DNA of 64,000 bases from Dendrocalamus latiflorus (lineage: Eukaryota; Streptophyta; Magnoliopsida; Poales; Poaceae). The stretch covers positions 6,436,387-6,500,386 of the forward strand of contig CM029610.1 of NCBI GenBank assembly GCA_017311315.1, written 5' to 3'. Below are positions 58,301-64,000 of this stretch, in pieces (position 1 is the first letter of the stretch; the number at the start of each line of letters is the position of its first letter). Under the pieces are notes generated by a model that saw only the letters and a program-made list of their open reading frames with translations, ran no database searches and was not told the origin of the DNA. Position numbers and translations under genes: made by a program.

Positions 58301-59368
58301 GGTCGAAGCTCACCTGAGTGAAGAGAATGACGGCGAGGTCGGTAGAGGCACTGCGCATGGCAGCAAGGGTGTTAGCTTTGGGCTTCCTAAGGGCAAACAG
58401 GCACGGGAAGGTGAGCACGAGCTAGAGGGGGATGAGGCAAACTCAACACGCACAATGGCGTCATCGAAGAATCACCGGACGATGAGGAATTGAGTGGCAG
58501 AGCTTATGGTTGAACTTGGGGAAGAAAGGAAATGTCTTCCTCTCCGAGGGTGAGGGGGTATGGGAGTTTGGGGGAAGCATTGATTGAGTGAACACAAAGG
58601 TTGTGATGCCCAAGGGTTCGCTTAAATAGGGGTTAGCCACGAGTTAGGGCATGGGCATCATGGCTTGGCTTCGGGAGAATGGGAGAGAGCGCGCGAGAGG
58701 GCACGAGGGGGCTACCTGGTGATATGACAAGGTCACGACAATGGGTCGATAGTGCGGCATGCAAGGCTTGAGACGCAGAGGTCTTAAATGTGCTGCTACA
58801 CATGAACACATGCGAAGGAAAGAGAGAGCTTGGCACGTGCGAGAGAGAAGAAAGGAGGAAGAAGCGCAGTAAGTGAGCTAATAGGTGGGACCAGGGCCCA
58901 CATGTTGGTGGTGGCGAGAGAGCAAGATGGCAGGCTGGGCACGCATGCGAGTGAGCATTGGGCTGGCTCGGCTGGACTGCGGTGGGGAAAGCAAGAGAGG
59001 GAACGGGTTTGCGAGTCGCGTGGGTTGGCGGAGAGGGAAAGGGAAAACCGGCCAGGCCAGCAGGAAAGATTCGACCTGAAGGCAAGGAGGGAAGGTTTAA
59101 GATTTAAACTTTAATTCTAATTTTTAAATTGAGTTTGAGTTTGTAATTTGAATTCTAAGAGGTATTTGCACAGAAATTTTTAGAAAAAAAAATTCATTAG
59201 CATCCAATTGACCTTTAGAAATTTTGAAGTCACCTTTTTGGGCCAAGGAAATTATCTTAAAAATTGTATACTCCAACAAGGCTTTCGATTGAAAATGAAC
59301 CAAATTTTTTTAAAAAAATCATAAAATTTATGCATTATTCATTGTGAGGTAAAATTGGGCTTTTACAG
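55379..59368 (-). mobile_element. Solo LTR, 3990 bp, with GAAAC duplication
   Basis: On the minus strand it begins TGTAAAAGCCCAATTTTACC at 59368 and ends GGTCGCGATA at 55379, a TG...CA unit with one terminal change. GAAAC flanks both sides (55374-55378 and 59369-59373). The middle holds repeated GGGCCCACATGTCA-type tracts, and no gag/pol coding or internal LTR pair is visible. Composition is similar to the LTR unit at 42003-47248, but it is a different family. Confidence 0.82.
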
Positions 59369-59373
59369 AAACC

Positions 59374-60651
59374 GGCAAAAAGACCGGCTCTAGGTGTCGA
59401 ATTGTTGAGCTGTCGAGCAGAGCAGACCCTTCTCTTGTAGCATTTTGGCAAGCATGCACATTCTTGTAGCAATTGAGTATATAATCTATGCAATTTGTGG
59501 GAAAATTTCTAACTCAGGCAATTTAATCTTCTACAAAAGATAATACCCACTCTTACTGCCCAAATCGTCTCACTTAGAGAAGCCTTGATCTACACATTAG
59601 ACGGTACCTACCATTTCTATTAAAAAACAGGAAGAGATATTGAGAAGAGATGGTGGTTACTGGAGTAGTATGTAAGCAGGGCATTCCTTGAATCATTTCA
59701 GCAATGTTGCAACAATGAACCGCACAAGTGTGGATCGTGTTGCCGTCTGCCAGCTACGGCTGGAAGGTAGTGTTTGGTTTGATAAACAAGACTAGGGAAT
59801 GCTTATTTCGGATTGAATTTCTGATTTATTTTTTATTATTTCTAAATTTTATTTTTTTCTGGTTCCTTACAAAATAGAACCAGAGATAGAGAAATTTTAC
59901 AGAAATAGTGTAGGAATTTTGATGTTTCTCACGGAATTCCGGCGTTCTAATATGCTCCGGCTAGTTCATTTTAGTTTTCTTTGTACCCGAGGAAGGTTGA
60001 TAAATAGTCGTCCATGTGACGACTTGCGGGTCGTGAATACGATCTTTGTAAACTAGGGTACATACGTATCACCAATGGAAGAAACGTACCGGTGTGTTAC
60101 AGTGTTTTTTTTAAAATTTTGATATGCTAATATCTATTTTTACAAAAATAATACTCTTCTAAATTCGAAAAACATAATAAATAATACTGTAGTTAGATAG
60201 ACAAATCGTACAGCAAAGTTCGATACCCGCGGCAGGTGACCGGATAGCAGCTGCCGAGAGCTGCGCGCTGCGAGCAGCGGTAAACAGTTCTTTCCTGTAA
60301 ATCATCAGAGTGCGGCGATGTTACGTGGAGCCGCGGATTGGCATTATTGATAATAAAGCCAAAACAGCCACAGTCCGTTTCCCTCTCACAATTTAAAAAA
60401 GCTGGTGACGTGTGTTCTGGGCCTGGTGGATTACATCATTGGAATGCATAATGTACTTAACAAAGTACAGTTTTAACAAATTGTACTTAACAAATTACTT
60501 AGAATGAGTTTAAAGTCTCGCTTGGTTGGATTGAAAAATAGTGATTTATAGCTGAAATTATTTTGTAGCTGGCTGAAATTACATATAGCTAAAGGTGTCT
60601 TATTTGATATGCTAATATCTATTTTTACAAAAATAATACTCTTCTAAATAA
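59374..60651. other. Intergenic with a 47-bp duplicated segment
   Basis: No gene seen. A 47-bp segment (TTTGATATGCTAATATC...) at 60118-60164 is repeated exactly at 60603-60649. The second copy directly abuts the minisatellite at 60652. Confidence 0.6.
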
Positions 60652-61240
60652 TATGGTCGAAGTGAAGGGCATGATCGAGGTCGAGGACGCGATCGAATGG
60701 GACCATGTTCATAGTCGACATCGTGGTCGAAGTCGAGGTCATGGTCGAAGTGAAGGGCATGATCGAGGTCGAGGACGTGATTAAAGGGAAACGTGTTCAT
60801 AGTCGACATCGTGGTCGAAGTTGATGCCATGGTTGAAGTCGATGCTGTGGTCTAAATCAAGGCCGTAGTCAAAAGGTCGTGATCGAAGGACTGGGTCGAC
60901 ATCCGCACCATGGTCCAAGTAGAGGTCGTGGTCGAAAGGGCCGTGGTGAGGTGGAGGGTGCAATCAAAGGGGGGCCATGTTCGATGGTCAATGCCGTGGT
61001 CAAAGTAAAGCCATAGTTGAAGTCGCAGCCGTAATCGAAGGGCATCGTGGTCAAAGTCCACGCCATGGCTCGAAGTCAACATGGTCGAAGTCGAGGCCGT
61101 GGTCAAAGGGGGCTGAAGTCGAGGCCGTAGTCGAAGGGCGTCATGGTCAAAGTCCACGCCATGGCTCGAAGTCAACATGGTTGAAGTCGAGGTCGTGGTC
61201 AAAGGGGGCTATGGTCGATGGTCGACGTCGAGGCCGTAGC
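60652..61240. repeat. Degenerate GTCGAGGTCGTG-type minisatellite
   Basis: About 590 bp built from 6-12-base words such as GTCGAAGTC, GTGGTCGA and GAGGCCGTGGTC, with higher-order repeats of about 115 bp. One example is an AAGTCCACGCCATGGCTCG segment near 61055, repeated near 61150. The minus strand reads as alternating Asp/His-rich sequence (FDHDLDFDHDVDYEH), a repeat artefact rather than a gene. Confidence 0.85.
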
Positions 61241-61732
61241 CGTCTTGACGATAGTTGCGTGCGGATTGTACTGCATTGGGGTAGAAGGTGGATAGGGTCT
61301 TCTCAATCTTCTACCCGTCTGTGATCTGCTTGCCACAGAGTTGAAGATTGGTACAAATCCTATGCAAGACAGAATTGTACTCCCCGACCATCTTGAAGTC
61401 GGCAAATCTCAATTTGATCCACTCTTGCTCTACTTGAGGAAGAATGGTGTACTTTAACCTCTCAAACCGCTTCTTGAGTGCGGTTCAGAGCGCTAGCGCA
61501 CTCTTCTCTGCCATATACTCATTCTTGAGAGTGAGGTAGAGGTGGTGCCTGAGAAATGAAGTGCCTGATCATTCTCCTCAGGAGTGGGTTGGGCGTCATG
61601 CATTCTGCCAATCCCAATAGCCGCGCGGAGCTTCTTAGCTCCAAGCACTATCTCAACATCGGAAGCCCACGTCAGATAGTTTTGACCATGCTGGGACAGC
61701 TCCTCGAACTCCCGGTTTGTGATGCCAGTCAT
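61235..61732 (-). pseudogene. Copia-type retrotransposon gag fragment
   Basis: From the ATG at 61732 the frame reads MTGITNREFEELSQHGQNYL, TWASDVEIVLGAKKLRAAIG and PEENDQALHF. After a frameshift near 61560 it continues with LKKRFERLKYTILPQVEQEW, RFADFKMVGEYNSVLHRICT and LCGKQITDG. These are typical of the UBN2-type gag region of plant copia elements. A TGA near 61487 and a TAG at 61311-61313 further disrupt it. It stops matching where the minisatellite begins at about 61240, so the rest of the element is missing. Confidence 0.8.
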
Positions 61733-61735
61733 CTA

Positions 61736-62262
61736 CATGTGTATGAAAGGAATAATAAGCTTACTACTGTTAAACATGTATGGTATAATTTACTGCAGGT
61801 AAATAAATGGTACAAAAGATTCTCGTAATATTCCATAATTTTCTATAAATTTACTGCTAATTTTCAGTGATTAAAAGCAACTTTTAACAATTACAATTAA
61901 CCAAAACAGTAAATAAATATAGAAAATAATAATGGTAGAAATAAATATGCTTCAAATGCTAAAAATACTTCAAAATTCAGATTCCCAAGGCCCTTTTATG
62001 CTAGGAAATGAATTTTCAGCGAATTCTGCAATTTCCGAGGGTCTATACGCAAAATTTTAGTTCAGGGGGTCTATACGCAAATTTCCGATCGACATTGTGC
62101 CGATGACTTCAAGTCTGCTCGCGGTAGATTAGAGCAGATTTGCACCGTAAAAAATCAATCTAGAACACGAAAATTGCGAATTTAGAACGAACTAGATAAT
62201 TCAATCTATTAGAGCTTTGATGATTATCTTCGATTCACCGGAGCGAACTCGTGCTGATAACG
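61736..62262 (-). other. Copia leader between LTR and gag, with possible primer site
   Basis: AT-rich leader. On the minus strand CGTTATCAGCACGAG (62262-62248) follows the LTR end at once and matches a primer-site type seen in plant copia elements; the tRNA is not assigned. Confidence 0.5.
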
Positions 62263-62507
62263 TGTTGAGGAACCGTCGCTGGCGATCAGTCCGATCGATT
62301 CATCTGCTTAATATGAAACAAATCAATCACAGAAGACAAAATAATAGATTGAAAACACAGAGAGAAATAGCGAGGACTTCTGGTCTTTCTTTATTGGTTT
62401 TGATTTCATGAGTACAAATTCTGCCGATACGGCTCCCTATTTATAGTCTACTGATGAGGTGCCCACCATGGGCCTAGGCTCCTGGCCTAGGCCCAGGTTT
62501 CTTAACA
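62263..62507 (-). repeat. 5' LTR of the truncated copia element
   Basis: A 245-bp segment reading TGTTAAGAAACC at its minus-strand start and CCTCAACA at its end. CTATAAATAGG (minus, 62446-62436) is a good TATA box. The matching 3' LTR is absent from the window. Confidence 0.65.
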
Positions 62508-64000
62508 GTAAGATCGTTAGCTGTTGCAAATTGATCGATGAAAAAAAAATCTGAACACATTTTCAGCTTGCAGTTTTGCATATTGCACTGGATGCAGCTT
62601 TCTCTCGTAGGCCCAATTCTGGTGGGCCTTTACAGGCAGGGGTGGAGCCACACCCCAAGCAGAGTAGGTTTCAGTTCAGGGTGTGGAAAATATTAAGTTT
62701 ACAATCTAGATAATATTTTTATAGTCCAGCTTAAATAATCTAAATTATTTCACTACTGAGTTCGGAACGTAATCAAATCCTGACTCCGCCACTGTTTGCA
62801 GGTTTGTCATGTCACACTGAAGCGAACTACGGTAATTCGTAAACGGCCCGGGGAGGTGCATGGCAGCTAATGCCCGGAAGGCGGAATCCTTCTGGTTACC
62901 TGCCCCGCCGCGCCGCCATCCTCGTCGCCGGCCCCGCCTCCCCGCCGGCACAGCCGACGCCTTCCACGAGGGACGGAATTGCAATTTGCAAACTTCCTAT
63001 CCAACTCCTCCCCCCTCGTGGGCCAATCCCCACCCTTGCTCTCCTGCCTCCGCCGCCACCGCGCCCGGTGAACTCTCCCCCTCTCCGGCACGCACCACCA
63101 CGACGCCGACCCCTCCTCTCGCTTCCACAGGTGATGAACTGATACTACTGCCAACTCACCAAGTCTACATTGGCATGCACCATACGTACAGATCTTTCCC
63201 TACGAGTAAACTCAAACCTGTATCATACTTCAGCAATCCTCTAGTTGGTGTTCCGCTAGGAAGATTGCTGAATAATGCTAGTTTCACAATCTCCGAACCA
63301 CTAGTGTGTTTTCTAAATTATTGTGGGATGTGGGGGGGGGGGGGATTGTGGACATCATATGATGAAATTGGTATACCAAATGTTCATCATAGGGTTAAGG
63401 TTTTGAATTCTGAGAAATGCCACTAATTAAAACTTCCTTGAGTAGGCATGATGATTTCTCACTTTTTAGTTGCAAGTGTTGATATCTTCTTGACCATTCA
63501 CAGAAAAATGGGATGTTCGTACCTGTTCAATCGCCTAGTTTTCTTCATAAGCTTCTGGAATGATGATAAGAGAGTTTTTATGCTTTGTTCATGCTTCATT
63601 AGGCAGCTTAGCAAACAAGTGCTAACTGTAAGCTTATAAGTTGCAGAATTAAACGCATATTTCATACATATCCAGATATCCTGCTCAACCAAGTCTTGCG
63701 GAACTTTGCACATTACGGTACTTGTCTAAGAATTACAAGCCATGTAAGAAATAACCTCATTGTAAATCTTAACTGTTCCTTACATTTCTTGAAAAATCCA
63801 CAACTCTGTCGACGTTTGTTAATCTCTGTTCTGCTACCTGTGATGCACAGCTCATGGTGTTACTAATCTATTGTTGGTCAATAAGTTTAACAGTTTAAAA
63901 TAAATAGGGGACAGAAGAATGAAATGAAATACAACCTAATAGACAGCATATCTCAGATTTCCTGGCCTTTGCATCATTACAATACATATCCAACAGCTAT
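62508..64000. other. Possible GC-rich first exon near 62860-63131; otherwise no gene
   Basis: A plus-strand frame from 62860 (MAANARKAESFWLPAPPRRH) is GC-rich up to a possible donor at 63131 (CCACAG|GTGATG), then the sequence turns AT-rich. It could be a leader or first exon of a gene running out of the window, but no domain is recognised. A run of 12 G lies at about 63332-63343. Confidence 0.3.

Noticed and set aside
58275..59114. ORFs in the middle of the solo LTR at 55379-59368
   Set aside because: They lie within the LTR boundaries set by GAAAC duplications and show no gag/pol or host domain.
60612..61202. Asp/His-rich proteins on the minus strand of the minisatellite
   Set aside because: They follow the repeat word, break frame often, and have no start or splice context.

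Overview
The window is plant nuclear DNA, most likely from a grass and probably rice (Oryza). I infer this from the element types (Micron-like insertions in TA microsatellites, Ulp1-bearing CACTA elements, very long Ty3/gypsy-type LTRs, plant mobile domain genes inside Mutator-like elements), from short GT-AG introns and from GC-rich exons in AT-rich surroundings. No search was run. Only one host gene is confidently recognised, a RIN4/NOI-domain gene at 11493-13637 on the minus strand. Almost everything else is transposable elements, many nested in one another.

Layout. 1-2570: 3' part of a long LTR. 4140-8647: a Mutator-like element (MULE) with terminal inverted repeats (TIRs) of about 320 bp carrying a broken plant-mobile-domain gene. 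9309-10846: a 5'-truncated L1-type LINE with target duplications. 11493-13637: the RIN4-like gene. 14171-35993: a block of (TA)n microsatellite holding two insertions. The first (14270-35395) is a FAR1-type MULE whose transposase gene is split by a CACTA element (18979-33517). The CACTA carries an intact TNPA-like/Ulp1-protease fusion gene and a TNP2 transposase gene with one stop codon. It is itself split by a gag-only LTR retrotransposon (24031-29064) with identical LTRs, flanked by a 99-bp perfect duplication. The second (35481-35852) is a small MITE with palindromic ends.

36000-47573: a small TIR element split by a mudrA-type MULE (36129-47430, 9-bp target duplication). That MULE carries a mudrA transposase pseudogene and two divergent GRF-zinc-finger genes. 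One of its own ends is split by a 5246-bp solo-LTR-like unit (42003-47248, target duplication GAAAG).

49380-50930: a hAT-like deletion derivative with zf-BED remnants. 53873-54185: a MULE-type MITE. 55379-59368: a 3990-bp solo LTR (target duplication GAAAC). 60652-61240: an Asp/His-type minisatellite abutting a truncated copia element (gag 61235-61732, LTR 62263-62507). The remainder shows no gene I can support.

How the parts relate. The two large MULEs share TIRs and a leader-plus-intron layout but carry different genes, so the mudrA element and the plant-mobile-domain element look like members of one family with exchanged cargo. Nesting gives insertion orders: FAR1-MULE, then CACTA, then retroelement; and separately small TIR element, then mudrA-MULE, then LTR unit. 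Most element genes are inactivated by one or two point lesions, often a TAG codon. The TNPA/Ulp1 gene is the notable intact exception.
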